A DNA stretch of 64,000 nt from DATFVA01 sp963811905. Its GTDB lineage: Bacteria > Bacteroidota > Ignavibacteria > Ignavibacteriales > Ignavibacteriaceae. Shown one piece after another: positions 1-8,822 of the stretch; within the stretch, counting starts at the first letter, position 1; each line of letters opens with the position of its first letter. The stretch is taken from the NCBI GenBank assembly GCA_963811905.1, contig CAWETK010000006.1:252060-316059 (forward strand). The letters are read 5' to 3'. A model generated the notes under the pieces. That model saw only the letters and a program-made list of their open reading frames with translations, made no database searches and was not told the origin of the DNA. The translations under genes were made by a program, and so were the position numbers.

Positions 1-404
1 AAGACCTTGTGATCAGTGATCCTTCAGTAAAAAAATTGCAGAATATCCAGCATCTTAAATCGACTATAAAACTAAATCTTAATGAACATAATACCTTTAT
101 AAATGTCATCGGCAAGGTCCACCCGACCCCCGCTGTATGCGGATCTCCGGCGGATGCGGCATTAAATCTTATTAAAAAAACTGAAACCCATCAGCGCGGA
201 TTATATGCAGGTTTAATCGGCTGGCTTAACCTTCAGAATGAGGGGGAAGTAGTTCTCGCAATCCGTTCCGCCCTGGCTGCAGGGAAAAAACTTATAGTCT
301 ATGCCGGATGCGGAATTGTAAACGGAAGCAATCCTGATGAGGAATACAGGGAAACAGAACTCAAACTCAAACCATTTCTTACAATCTTCAATAATGAAAA
401 TTAA
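1..404 (+). CDS. menF: Isochorismate synthase, C-terminal part (cut by window edge)
   Basis: This is the C-terminal third of a chorismate-binding enzyme, which converts chorismate to isochorismate as the first committed step of menaquinone synthesis. The frame is open from base 3 with no start inside the window, so the gene begins upstream; the GTG at 9 is only an internal codon. Family landmarks are the HPTPAVCGSP segment, the RGLYAGLIGW segment and the YAGCGIVNGSNPDEEYRETE tail with its metal-binding glutamates. The stop overlaps the menD start by 11 bases, and the downstream order menD-H-B-A-C-E fixes it as menF rather than the related salicylate, anthranilate or enterobactin enzymes. Confidence 0.93.
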   Translation, partial: DLVISDPSVKKLQNIQHLKSTIKLNLNEHNTFINVIGKVHPTPAVCGSPADAALNLIKKTETHQRGLYAGLIGWLNLQNEGEVVLAIRSALAAGKKLIVYAGCGIVNGSNPDEEYRETELKLKPFLTIFNNEN

Positions 405-2140
405 CCGGAATACCTTCTGGACAGAAAACTTCTTTGAGAGGCTGGCAGATCTTGGTGTAAAGTTCATCTGTATTTCACCCGGATCAAGAAGCACCGCTTT
501 GACATTAGCTGCCGCCTCCAATAAAAAATTCAAATGCTTTGTGCATATAGATGAAAGGAGCAGTGCATTTTTTGCACTGGGACTGGCAAAGGCATCCGGT
601 AAGCCTGTTGTCATAATCACCACATCAGGAACAGCTGCAGCTGAACTATACCCTGCAGTAATAGAAGCGTACCAGCAGAGAATACCATTGATAGTCTGCA
701 CAGCCGACCGCCCTCCTGAGTTAATAGGACGCGGTGCGAACCAGACTATAAACCAGCATAACCTCTATAGCAATCATATAAGGTATTTTAAAGATGCAGG
801 ACTTCCGGGAATTTCAGCTTCAGGGATAAGGAGAATAAGAAGATACGCAGGCGAGGCTTTCATCCATAGTATGCAGGGACCTGTACATCTCAACTTTCCT
901 TTCCGCAAACCATTTGAACCGGATGCATTTACTGATGAGATTAGTGAAAGTACTATTAAACTGATTGAAGTTCACAGGGTCCGTGAAAGTATTTTCATCA
1001 AGCGGGAAATAAAACCCGGCAGGAATATTTATAAGGAAATCCTGCGAACCCTCAATGATTCTGAAAACGCTCTGATACTGGCCGGACCGATGGAATATGA
1101 CAGGGACACAAAGAAGCAGCTGCTGAATCTTGCTGAAAAACTGAATTATCCTGTGATAGCAGATGCCTGCTCACAGTTAAGGTATGGGAATAAATCGAAG
1201 AACATTATAACCACTTATGAAGCTTTCCTGCGGAATGAGAGATTTGTAAATGAATACTCTCCTGATGTAATTCTTCATTTCGGAAGAACACCTTCGTCGA
1301 AGGCAGTGGAAAGCTGGATTGGGAAGATACCCGCAAAGCGGTACATAATAAATGAACATGGTGATATCTTCGATCCATGGAATAATGCCTCGGGAATATG
1401 CAAATCCTCCCCTTCCCTTTTCTGCAGTAAGCTGATCAAAGATATAGAAAAGGAGAACAGCCGGGAATGGCTTAATCATTATATTCAGGCGGATAATTCC
1501 GCAGATAAAATAAAGGCTGAGCTCACCGGGAAATTGGCCTTCTCAAACGAGTGCGCAGTTATTCCCGAAGTTATAAATCATTTACCGGATAACACACACC
1601 TGATGATCTCAAACAGCATGCCCGTGAGAGATCTTGATTACTTTTCCCAGCAGACTGAAAAGACGATAGTCGTCCACTCCAGCCGCGGTGCCAGCGGGAT
1701 CGATGGAATATTGTCAACTTCTCTCGGTATTCAAAAGGCATCAAATAAGCCCACTGCGCTCATTACCGGAGATATGGCTTTTTACTATGATATCACTTCC
1801 CTATTGACCGCGAGAAAAGTACAAAATACCCCTTGTCGTAATACTTATTAATAACAACGGCGGGGCAATATTCGGAATGCTTCCGGTATCATCATACGGA
1901 AAAAAATTCAAAGATTATTTTATTAATCCTCACAACCTTGACTTCAGTTCAATTGTTAAAAGTTTTAATGCAGATTACAGTCTTATCAAAAACCGTGATG
2001 ACCTGAAGAAATCGATGGCAGATGCTTTTAAAGAAAAAAGACTTACCGTGCTCGAAATTAAAACTGATATGAAGGCGTCCATCAGAATGAGAAAAGAATA
2101 TTTCAGAAAAGCCGGGAGTGTCCCGGAAGGGATTGAATGA
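394..2140 (+). CDS. menD: SEPHCHC synthase MenD, interrupted by a +1 frame break
   Basis: Thiamine-diphosphate enzyme joining isochorismate and 2-oxoglutarate (SEPHCHC synthase), second menaquinone step. The start at ATG 394 gives MKINRNTFWTENFFERLADLG; the longer ORF from 337 only extends into menF. Motifs: SPGSRSTAL, the catalytic-Glu region HIDERSSAFFALGLA, TTSGTAAAEL and TADRPPEL. The first frame runs to 1851. The C-terminal ThDP motif is split: GDMAFYYD is in the first frame, while VVILINNNGGAIFGMLP and the remaining tail are in the frame ending at 2140. Removing one C from the CCCC run at 1829-1832 restores a continuous protein of about 580 aa, normal for MenD. The break lies inside an essential cofactor motif, so as written the gene would be inactive. 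A sequencing indel is the simplest reading; true inactivation cannot be excluded. The stop overlaps menH by 4 bases (ATGA). Confidence 0.9.
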
Positions 2141-2979
2141 GAGTAAAGTATTCCAATGTTTTCCTCAACGTTAACCAGCCTGAGAAAATTAATAAATCAG
2201 CCCGGGACATATTTTTTCTTCACGGTTTTACCGGCAGCTCAGAGGACTGGTCTGCCGTTCTGCCGGAAATAGACAACAGGTTTAACAAATTCACTATCGA
2301 TCTGCTTGGACATGGTAAAAGTGCTTTTCCTAATGACCCGGAGCTTTATTCCTGGGAGCTTCAGGTTGAACAGCTTAATAAGTTAATAACACACTTCACA
2401 GAGGAGAAAATAATTTTAACAGGTTATTCGATGGGGGGAAGACTTGCCTTATGTTATGCTTTTACTTACCCGGAAAGGATACTGGGTTTGATACTTGAGA
2501 GCGCCTCACCGGGTATTAAAAATAAGAAACAGAGAGAAAAAAGAATTAAAGAGGATGAAGGCGTAGCGGAATTTATATCGTCCCACCCGGCAGAAGAATT
2601 CATTGAAATGTGGATGCAGAAAGATATCTTTTCTACCCAGCTTCGGTTTTCCGAAGAGAAAAGAAATGAAATTAAAAAAAGAAAAATGCGGAATAATCCA
2701 ATCGGATTATCAAATTCATTACTTGGGTTCAGCACCGGAAAAATGCCTTCCCTCTACTCCGGGCTGAAAAATATAAATGCGAAAACACTCCTCATCACAG
2801 GTGAACTCGACACCAAATTTACGTCATTGAATAAAACCATCGTTAACAAGTTTCCTGCCGCAAAACATATAATAATTAAAAATGCAGGTCATACCGTTCA
2901 CCTGGAAGAACCGGCTAAATTCACCGCAGCAGTTAACAGCTTCCTGAAAGCCTTCATTAAAATTGATCAAAATATATGA
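2137..2979 (+). CDS. menH: SHCHC synthase, alpha/beta hydrolase
   Basis: 280-aa alpha/beta hydrolase that removes pyruvate from SEPHCHC to give SHCHC in menaquinone synthesis. Visible features are the oxyanion segment FLHGFTGSSEDW, the DLLGHGKS strand, the nucleophile elbow GYSMGG with Ser98, the acid Asp225 in ITGELDTKF, and His252 in NAGHTVHLEEP, a complete catalytic triad. The start overlaps the menD stop (ATGA), so the two are translationally coupled. Many hydrolases look alike at this level, but position directly between menD and menB makes MenH the best call. A gene-free 360-base gap follows, which may separate two transcription units. Confidence 0.88.
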   Translation: MRVKYSNVFLNVNQPEKINKSARDIFFLHGFTGSSEDWSAVLPEIDNRFNKFTIDLLGHGKSAFPNDPELYSWELQVEQLNKLITHFTEEKIILTGYSMGGRLALCYAFTYPERILGLILESASPGIKNKKQREKRIKEDEGVAEFISSHPAEEFIEMWMQKDIFSTQLRFSEEKRNEIKKRKMRNNPIGLSNSLLGFSTGKMPSLYSGLKNINAKTLLITGELDTKFTSLNKTIVNKFPAAKHIIIKNAGHTVHLEEPAKFTAAVNSFLKAFIKIDQNI

Positions 2980-3343
2980 ATCGTTTGAATGATTCTTATT
3001 TTCAAAAAGCACATTGATAATAATTTTCTTGTTATTCCACTTCGTGGAGGAAGTCATAAGAATAAATCTTTCTTTTTTTCTTTTTTTAGCCTTATCCCAC
3101 TTTCTTATAAAATAGAATAAAGATAGCGGGATAACACCTACCTGCCAACCTTACTTTCTTATTTTCTTATCTTCTTCCCTTCTCACCTCCTTACCTTCTC
3201 AGTCCCTCAGTCCCCGATTCCCTCCCCACCCGCCTCCTGTGCTCCCTCCCCCACACTAATTAACTTCCCATTGCTATATTTATTCTAACTTTCACAACTT
3301 TTCAATATTTTTAACAGATACTTCTAAAATTTCGAGGTAAAGG
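2980..3343 (+). repeat. Intergenic gap with degenerate polypyrimidine repeat
   Basis: No gene is visible. From about 3063 to 3262 the plus strand is almost pure C/T, built from degenerate 'cttctcac', 'cttatcttc' and 'agtccctcag' units. This matches the polypyrimidine arrays elsewhere in the window (25.5-26.3, 40.6, 60.0-60.6 kb). It lies just 5' of menB in the middle of the men cluster. The last 80 bases are AT-rich and would hold any menB promoter; I see no convincing match to a specific promoter. Confidence 0.7.
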
Positions 3344-4176
3344 ATGACTTTTAACTGGAAAAGAGCCGGTGAATACCAGGATATTATTTATGAAAAAATG
3401 GAGGGATCGCTAAAGTAACCATCAACCGTCCTGAAGTAAGGAATGCTTTCCGCCCGGAAACAGTAATAGAAATGTATAATGCTTTTGCAGATGCCCGTGA
3501 GGACCAGGAGATCGGGGTTGTATTATTGACAGGGTACGGACCCGCCAAAGACGGCAAATATGCTTTTTGTTCAGGAGGCGACCAGAGGATCCGCGGCGAC
3601 CAGGGATATGTGGGTAAGGACGGTGTTCCAAGATTAAATGTTCTTGACCTTCAGAAGCTTATCAGAAGTATGCCGAAACCTGTAATAGCTCTTGTAGCAG
3701 GCTATGCTATAGGAGGAGGGCACGTACTGCACGTCGTCTGCGATCTTACAATTGCAGCCGACAATGCAATTTTTGGTCAGACAGGCCCTAAAGTCGGCAG
3801 CTTTGACGGAGGATTCGGATCGAGCTACCTTGCAAGAATTGTCGGGCAGAAGAAAGCGAGAGAAATATGGTATCTTTGCGACCAGTATAATGCTGATGAG
3901 GCTTTTCAGATGGGACTGGTAAATAAAGTAGTACCTGTTGATCAACTTGAAAATACCGGCGTTGAATGGGCAAAGAAGATATTAGAAAAAAGTCCCCTCG
4001 CCATACGCCTCCTTAAATCAGCCTTTAATGCAGAGCTTGACGGACAGGCAGGCATCCAGGAACTTGCCGGCAACGCAACTTTGTTATACTATATGAGCGA
4101 TGAAGCCCAGGAAGGCAAAAAGGCTTATCTTGAAAAAAGAAAACCCGAATTTAATAAATTTCCGAAACTGCCTTAA
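3344..4176 (+). CDS. menB: 1,4-dihydroxy-2-naphthoyl-CoA synthase MenB, with a -1 frame break
   Basis: Crotonase-family enzyme that closes the naphthalene ring of o-succinylbenzoyl-CoA. The real start is ATG 3344 (MTFNWKRAGEYQDIIYEK) preceded by 'gaggtaaagg', not the internal ATG at 3472. The opening frame stops at about 3419 after MEGSLK; adding one G to the GGG run at 3403-3405 gives EGIAKVTINRPEVRNAFRPE and joins the rest in frame, about 277 aa as usual for MenB. Diagnostic motifs are CSGGDQRIRG, AGYAIGGGHVLHVVCDLTIA and FGQTGPKVGSFDGGFGSSYL. The rest of the gene is intact, favouring a homopolymer sequencing error. menA follows after 11 bases. Confidence 0.9.
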
Positions 4177-4187
4177 TAGAAATACGA

Positions 4188-5084
4188 ATGGAAAAAGAAC
4201 CGGAAATACCGACAAAACTTGAAAGCTGGGTAATAGCCAGCAGGCCAAAGACTCTTTTCGCAGCAATCGTCCCTGTATTTGTCGGGTCAGGCGTTGCGAT
4301 AAGCGAGGGCATCTTTGTACCTCTCTACTCGCTTGTTGCTCTAATCTGCTCTATACTGATCCAGATAGGGACTAACTATACAAATGATCTTTACGATTAT
4401 ACAAAAGGCGCAGATAATGAAAAGCGAAAAGGTCCGAGGAGAGTGCTTGCCAGCGGTCTGATCTCTGTAAATGAAATGAAGATAGCAATTATTGTGACTT
4501 TCCTTGTTTCATTTCTGCTTGGACTCTATCTCGTGTATGTCGGCGGGTGGATAATCCTTATCGTCGGAGTATTTTCAATAATAGCCGGTATAGCATATAC
4601 GGCAGGACCATTCCCTCTTGCATATAATGGTCTCGGTGATATTTTTGTTTTCGGATTCTTCGGAGTTGTGGGAACAGTATTTACTTATTACCTGCATTCG
4701 CACCATATAAATTTCGTATCTCTTGTAGCATCTGTGCCCGTGGGCTCTCTTGTTACTAATATCCTTGTAGTCAACAATTACCGCGATATCGAAGAAGACC
4801 GTGCTGCAAATAAAAATACCCTTGCGGTAAAAATGGGAAGAACATTTACCCGTTACCAGTTTATATTCCTGATTGTAATATCCTTTTTAACCCCGCTTAT
4901 TCTGTTCTTATTCTTTGACTATACTGTTTGGATTTTCCTGCCCTATTTTACTGTGCCGTTTGCCGCCAAAGCAATAAAAATGATTACCACACTTGAAGGA
5001 ACTGACCTTAATAAAACACTCGAGCTTACAGCAAAACTTTCTGCTTTGTTCGGAATATTATTTTCGGCAGGACTCGCACTGTGA
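4188..5084 (+). CDS. menA: 1,4-dihydroxy-2-naphthoate polyprenyltransferase
   Basis: 298-aa integral membrane prenyltransferase of the UbiA superfamily that attaches the isoprenoid tail to DHNA. The two polyprenyl-diphosphate/Mg binding motifs are visible: NYTNDLYDYTKGAD near residue 65 and NNYRDIEEDRAANKNTLAVKMG near residue 195. Between and after them are several long hydrophobic helices, for example IAIIVTFLVSFLLGLYLVYV and FIFLIVISFLTPLILFLFF. It starts 11 bases after menB, and its TGA stop overlaps the GTG start of menC, so it belongs to the same operon. Confidence 0.93.
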   Translation: MEKEPEIPTKLESWVIASRPKTLFAAIVPVFVGSGVAISEGIFVPLYSLVALICSILIQIGTNYTNDLYDYTKGADNEKRKGPRRVLASGLISVNEMKIAIIVTFLVSFLLGLYLVYVGGWIILIVGVFSIIAGIAYTAGPFPLAYNGLGDIFVFGFFGVVGTVFTYYLHSHHINFVSLVASVPVGSLVTNILVVNNYRDIEEDRAANKNTLAVKMGRTFTRYQFIFLIVISFLTPLILFLFFDYTVWIFLPYFTVPFAAKAIKMITTLEGTDLNKTLELTAKLSALFGILFSAGLAL

Positions 5085-6109
5085 CAAACCTTGAACTTAC
5101 ATATTCACCATACAGCCTTAAGCTTGCAATGCCTTTTTTCACTTCTGCGGGAACAATTGAGGAACGAAAAGGATTTATTATCTCGCTTAAGGATCTCAAC
5201 GGAGCAGAAGGTATCGGTGAAGCAGCTCCCCTTCCCGGGTTCGGGTCGGAGAGTTATGAAGATGATGAAGCCGCACTTGAAAATATTAATCTCAGACTGA
5301 AATTTGATCTGAATAATCTGCTCCCTTCTATTGAAGAAAGTCTTACTGAATTCAGATACCTTCCGGCATTAAGGTGCGGCCTGGAACAGGCAATGCTGAA
5401 TCTGATCTGCGTAGAAAGAAAAACAACTCTGAGTGAATTGTTTAATAAACCGGTTGCCAGGAACATCAGTGTTAACGGTATTATTGGATTGGTGAAGCCG
5501 GATGAGGCTGTTGAAAGGACAAGGCAACTGAAAGCAAAGGGCTTCAGGACGATTAAGATAAAAACGGGCAGAGAGGATTTTGAGGAGGACTTTGAGACGA
5601 TTAAAAATATCAGGAAAGAAGCCGGACGAAATCTTAAGCTGCGTCTGGATGCAAACGGCAGATGGGATACACAGAGTGCAATCAATAACCTCACGCGTCT
5701 TGAACAATTTGATATTGAGTATATAGAACAGCCGGCTGCCTCCATAAATGATTTTCCTGAGATCAGCAGTGAAACTTCCATACCTCTTGCCGCTGATGAG
5801 TCTGTAAGGAGTTATGATGATGCTGTAAATATCATCAGGAATGACCTGGCGTCAGTTTTAATACTGAAACCGATGATGCTGGGAGGACTTACCACAGCTA
5901 TGAAAATAATAGATGAAGCCGAAAGAAAGGACTTAAAAGTAGTAATAACCTCTTCTTTTGAAACTTCAATTGGAAGGTCCATAGCGGTCTTTGCAGCAGG
6001 TATCTTAAAAAATCAGACTGCACATGGCCTCGCAGTTGCAGATTACTTTAAGAATACAATAGTAAATGATCCGTTTCCTGTCAGCAGCGGTGCTATAAAC
6101 ATTGGATAA
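5081..6109 (+). CDS. menC: o-succinylbenzoate synthase
   Basis: 342-aa enolase-superfamily enzyme that dehydrates SHCHC to o-succinylbenzoate. Catalytic and metal residues are all present: the KIK pair with Lys161, metal ligands Asp190 (LRLDANGRW), Glu216 (EYIEQPA) and Asp239 (AADESV), and the second catalytic lysine Lys263 (ILKPMMLGG). The start is GTG 5081, overlapping the menA TGA stop (GTGA), which makes upstream alternatives unlikely. The distant relatives dipeptide epimerase and muconate cycloisomerase share the fold, but location between menA and menE settles the function. menE begins three bases after the stop. Confidence 0.92.
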   Translation: MTNLELTYSPYSLKLAMPFFTSAGTIEERKGFIISLKDLNGAEGIGEAAPLPGFGSESYEDDEAALENINLRLKFDLNNLLPSIEESLTEFRYLPALRCGLEQAMLNLICVERKTTLSELFNKPVARNISVNGIIGLVKPDEAVERTRQLKAKGFRTIKIKTGREDFEEDFETIKNIRKEAGRNLKLRLDANGRWDTQSAINNLTRLEQFDIEYIEQPAASINDFPEISSETSIPLAADESVRSYDDAVNIIRNDLASVLILKPMMLGGLTTAMKIIDEAERKDLKVVITSSFETSIGRSIAVFAAGILKNQTAHGLAVADYFKNTIVNDPFPVSSGAINIG

Positions 6110-6111
6110 CA

Positions 6112-7563
6112 ATGAATATACTTAATATAATCATTCGTCAAGACTCAGACACTTCTGATAATAATCCCGCAGTAATCACTCATCAAAATATAATTACCTA
6201 TAATGAGCTTGAAACTAAAATCCGTCTTACTGCAGCTTACCTGGCGTCCCTCGGGATTAAAGAAAATACCAAAACAGCAATACTCAGCCGGAACAATCCA
6301 GAAAATGTAATTTATCTTCTTGCCTTGTGGAGTCTGAATGCCTGTGCGGTTCCGCTTAATATAAAATTATCCGACACTGAGCTGACAGATATCATAAATT
6401 TTTCCGATGCAGAATTTCTTTTCTATAATGAAAAAGAAAAAAGGGATCTTCCGGTACAGATACCATGTGAAGCCTTCATTAAATCCCCGCCTGAGAATGG
6501 ACCTTTTGAATCCGGCGAAATTAACCCCGATTCTATTTCGGTTATTATGTTTACTTCCGGAGTATCGGGTAAGCCAAAAGGAGTAATGCACTCATTGAAT
6601 GATCTGCTGAATAGTGCCGACAACAGTCAGACTCTTCTGTCTCAATCGATTTCTGATAAATGGCTCGCCAGTCTGCCGTTTTATCATATCGGCGGGCTGT
6701 CAATTATAACCAGAACTTTCAGGTTTGGTTCTTCACTTATTATTCCTGAATCTTTAAAACATACCGATTTAAGGGATTCACTTGATAATCAAAAACCGAC
6801 TCTTGTATCTCTTGTCTCCGCACAATTGAAAAGGCTCCTTGAAACCGATTGGAAACCGGGGAAAGAGTTAAAATATCTTCTCCTCGGCGGAGGATTTGCC
6901 AATGAAGAATTAATAAAAGAAGCTTTGTCGATAGGATGTAAAATTTCAAATGTTTACGGCTCTACTGAAACATCGGCATTTGTTACAGCCAATAGTCCCC
7001 CGAATGTCAGCCGCAAGCCTGCATCGGTTGGAAAACCACTAGGCGGTAATAAAATTTTCATAGAGAATGAGACTGTAAAACTTTCACCCGATGGTATTTC
7101 GGGCGAAATAATTATTGAAGGGAATTCCCTCTTTCACGGATATTATAAGAATCAAGCCGCCTCTTCTAAAAATCTCATCAATGAAAAATATCATACAGGC
7201 GATATAGGTTATTTAGATAAGGATGGCGACTTATTCATCCAGGCAAGGAGAACTGATCTTATCATCACCGGCGGAGAAAATGTTAATCCGATAGAAGTTG
7301 AGCTTTTGCTGAATACAATGCCCGGAATAAAGGAGAGTTGTGTATTTGCACTGCCTGATAAAGAATGGGGACAGTTAGTCGCCGCGGCAATTGTATTGAA
7401 CCGAAAGATATCAATCGATACGATCATAGAATTTATGAAGGGAAAGATTGCAGGTTTTAAAATCCCCAAACGTTTTTACCCTGTTGAAAGACTTCCAAGA
7501 ACATCCCTTGGGAAAATAATGAGAGAAAAGGTTAAAGAGGAAATTGAAATACTGATCAGGTAG
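6112..7563 (+). CDS. menE: o-succinylbenzoate-CoA ligase
   Basis: 483-aa ANL-superfamily adenylate-forming enzyme that activates o-succinylbenzoate to its CoA thioester. Visible motifs are the AMP-binding P-loop MFTSGVSGKPKGVMHS, the VYGSTETSAF motif, YHTGDIGYLDKDGDLFIQAR with the hinge, TDLIITGGENVNPIEVE, and the C-terminal catalytic lysine region PRTSLGKIMREK. Length is typical for MenE. It is the last plus-strand gene of the men operon and runs convergently into the thioesterase gene, overlapping it by 8 bases with no obvious terminator between. Confidence 0.92.
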   Translation: MNILNIIIRQDSDTSDNNPAVITHQNIITYNELETKIRLTAAYLASLGIKENTKTAILSRNNPENVIYLLALWSLNACAVPLNIKLSDTELTDIINFSDAEFLFYNEKEKRDLPVQIPCEAFIKSPPENGPFESGEINPDSISVIMFTSGVSGKPKGVMHSLNDLLNSADNSQTLLSQSISDKWLASLPFYHIGGLSIITRTFRFGSSLIIPESLKHTDLRDSLDNQKPTLVSLVSAQLKRLLETDWKPGKELKYLLLGGGFANEELIKEALSIGCKISNVYGSTETSAFVTANSPPNVSRKPASVGKPLGGNKIFIENETVKLSPDGISGEIIIEGNSLFHGYYKNQAASSKNLINEKYHTGDIGYLDKDGDLFIQARRTDLIITGGENVNPIEVELLLNTMPGIKESCVFALPDKEWGQLVAAAIVLNRKISIDTIIEFMKGKIAGFKIPKRFYPVERLPRTSLGKIMREKVKEEIEILIR

Positions 7564-7957
7564 AATGTTCCGAGAGGTGTGCTTTGACATCAGCATCAAT
7601 CGGAATTTTCTTCCAGTTTTTCCTGCTTATAAAAACATGTACTGTCTTTACTTCGTTGGTTATTTTCCCGTCTGCATTTCTGCACGCATAACTCAGTTCA
7701 AACGAACTCTCTTTAAGCTGACTTACTATGACCTCCACTGTAATCTGGTCACCCGGTCTCAGCGGATAGAGATATTCTGCCCCGGTATGAATTATAGGCA
7801 CCGCATATTCTGTATTATTCCAGTAATCCGAATCAAGCTTAAATGAGTTTATCATATCTTCATAGGCAGCGTGGCATATTTCAAAAATCCTTCCGAAGAA
7901 TAATATCCCCGCAGGATCACAATCATAAAAGTTTATAGTCTTTTTGAATTTGTGCAT
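7556..7957 (-). CDS. Hot-dog thioesterase, probable DHNA-CoA hydrolase
   Basis: 133-aa single-domain 4HBT hot-dog thioesterase. The active-site loop YDCDPAGILFFGRIFEICH (Asp12/Asp14) is the form seen in 4-hydroxybenzoyl-CoA and 1,4-dihydroxy-2-naphthoyl-CoA thioesterases. MenB produces DHNA-CoA, which must be hydrolysed before MenA acts, and this gene lies tail-to-tail against menE, so DHNA-CoA hydrolysis (the MenI role) is the natural inference. It starts one base after the amidase stop upstream, so the two minus-strand genes are probably cotranscribed. A general acyl-CoA thioesterase remains possible. Confidence 0.72.
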   Translation of the reverse strand: MHKFKKTINFYDCDPAGILFFGRIFEICHAAYEDMINSFKLDSDYWNNTEYAVPIIHTGAEYLYPLRPGDQITVEVIVSQLKESSFELSYACRNADGKITNEVKTVHVFISRKNWKKIPIDADVKAHLSEHST

Positions 7958-7958
7958 A

Positions 7959-8720
7959 TCAAATCAGCCTGATATCATTTAAAAAAGGAAGAGTGGTCTT
8001 TACTTCATCGGCTTTATCTTTGAACACATCTGCAGTTACTATTTTTTCTTCAGCTGATACGGAGATAATTTCATTTCCCATCGGGTCAACAACAGCGCTG
8101 TAACCATTATACTTAAGTTCAGGATCGTTACCCACTCTGTTCACACCCAGTACATAGCACTGGTTCTCTATTGCCCTTGCCCGTAAAAGAGTTCTCCAGT
8201 GTTCTATCCTCGTATCCGGCCAGTTGGCAATTACCACAAGCATATCAACTTTTTTCTTTGCATACTGCCGGTAAAGTTCAGGGAACCTTAGATCATAACA
8301 GATAGATAATCCGGTACTGAGATCATTAATTTTTGTAATTACAGTTTCTTCACCCTTCGCATAATTCTTATCTTCAGTAGAAAAAGAAAAAGGATGAATT
8401 TTCCTGTATGTTTTTAGAAGCTTGCCTTCAGGATTGATATGCACCAGGGAATTATAATATTTCTTTTCGCTCTTCTCTATTATGCCGGCAAGAATATGTG
8501 CTGTGTACTTCCGCGCCAATTCAGAGAAAAAGGAAAAACTTTCACCATTAAGTTCTTCCCCATATTCAGCGGCTTTCATAGTGAATCCGGTAAGAGTCAT
8601 TTCAGGAAAAACAAGCAGTTCATGCTTCTCATAGTTGTGCGACAGCAGCCAGCTGATCTTATCACTGTTCATCTTTTTATTTTCCCACTCGGGATCGTAT
8701 TGTATTAATCCAACTTTCAT
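7959..8720 (-). CDS. Nitrilase-family omega-amidase (YafV-like)
   Basis: 253-aa C-N hydrolase. The catalytic triad is visible as Glu40 in LLVFPEMTLTGF, Lys107 in KTYRKIHPF and Cys141 in GLSICYDLRFPELYR. The Cys-Tyr-Asp-Leu-Arg-Phe-Pro sequence and IEHWRTLLRARAIENQCYVLGVNRVG are typical of the omega-amidase/YafV branch, which hydrolyses alpha-ketoglutaramate and alpha-ketosuccinamate, by-products of glutamine transamination. It is a cytosolic metabolic repair enzyme with no visible link to menaquinone, but it heads the same short minus-strand unit as the thioesterase. Its start faces the T9SS gene at 8823 across about 100 AT-rich bases. Confidence 0.8.
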   Translation of the reverse strand: MKVGLIQYDPEWENKKMNSDKISWLLSHNYEKHELLVFPEMTLTGFTMKAAEYGEELNGESFSFFSELARKYTAHILAGIIEKSEKKYYNSLVHINPEGKLLKTYRKIHPFSFSTEDKNYAKGEETVITKINDLSTGLSICYDLRFPELYRQYAKKKVDMLVVIANWPDTRIEHWRTLLRARAIENQCYVLGVNRVGNDPELKYNGYSAVVDPMGNEIISVSAEEKIVTADVFKDKADEVKTTLPFLNDIRLI

Positions 8721-8822
8721 AATATCACATATCTTAATTCTTTTTTGATTTATTGTTCATTTTATTCTAAGTTCAGAATGTAAATTACATTTTCTGCTAA
8801 TCTAAAAAAAGAGAGGGATATT

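Noticed and set aside
213..701. Minus-strand 162-codon ORF over menF/menD, and similar antisense ORFs over men and cytochrome genes
   Set aside because: They lie opposite strongly conserved coding sequence, have no recognisable domain, and follow the codon pattern of the sense gene.
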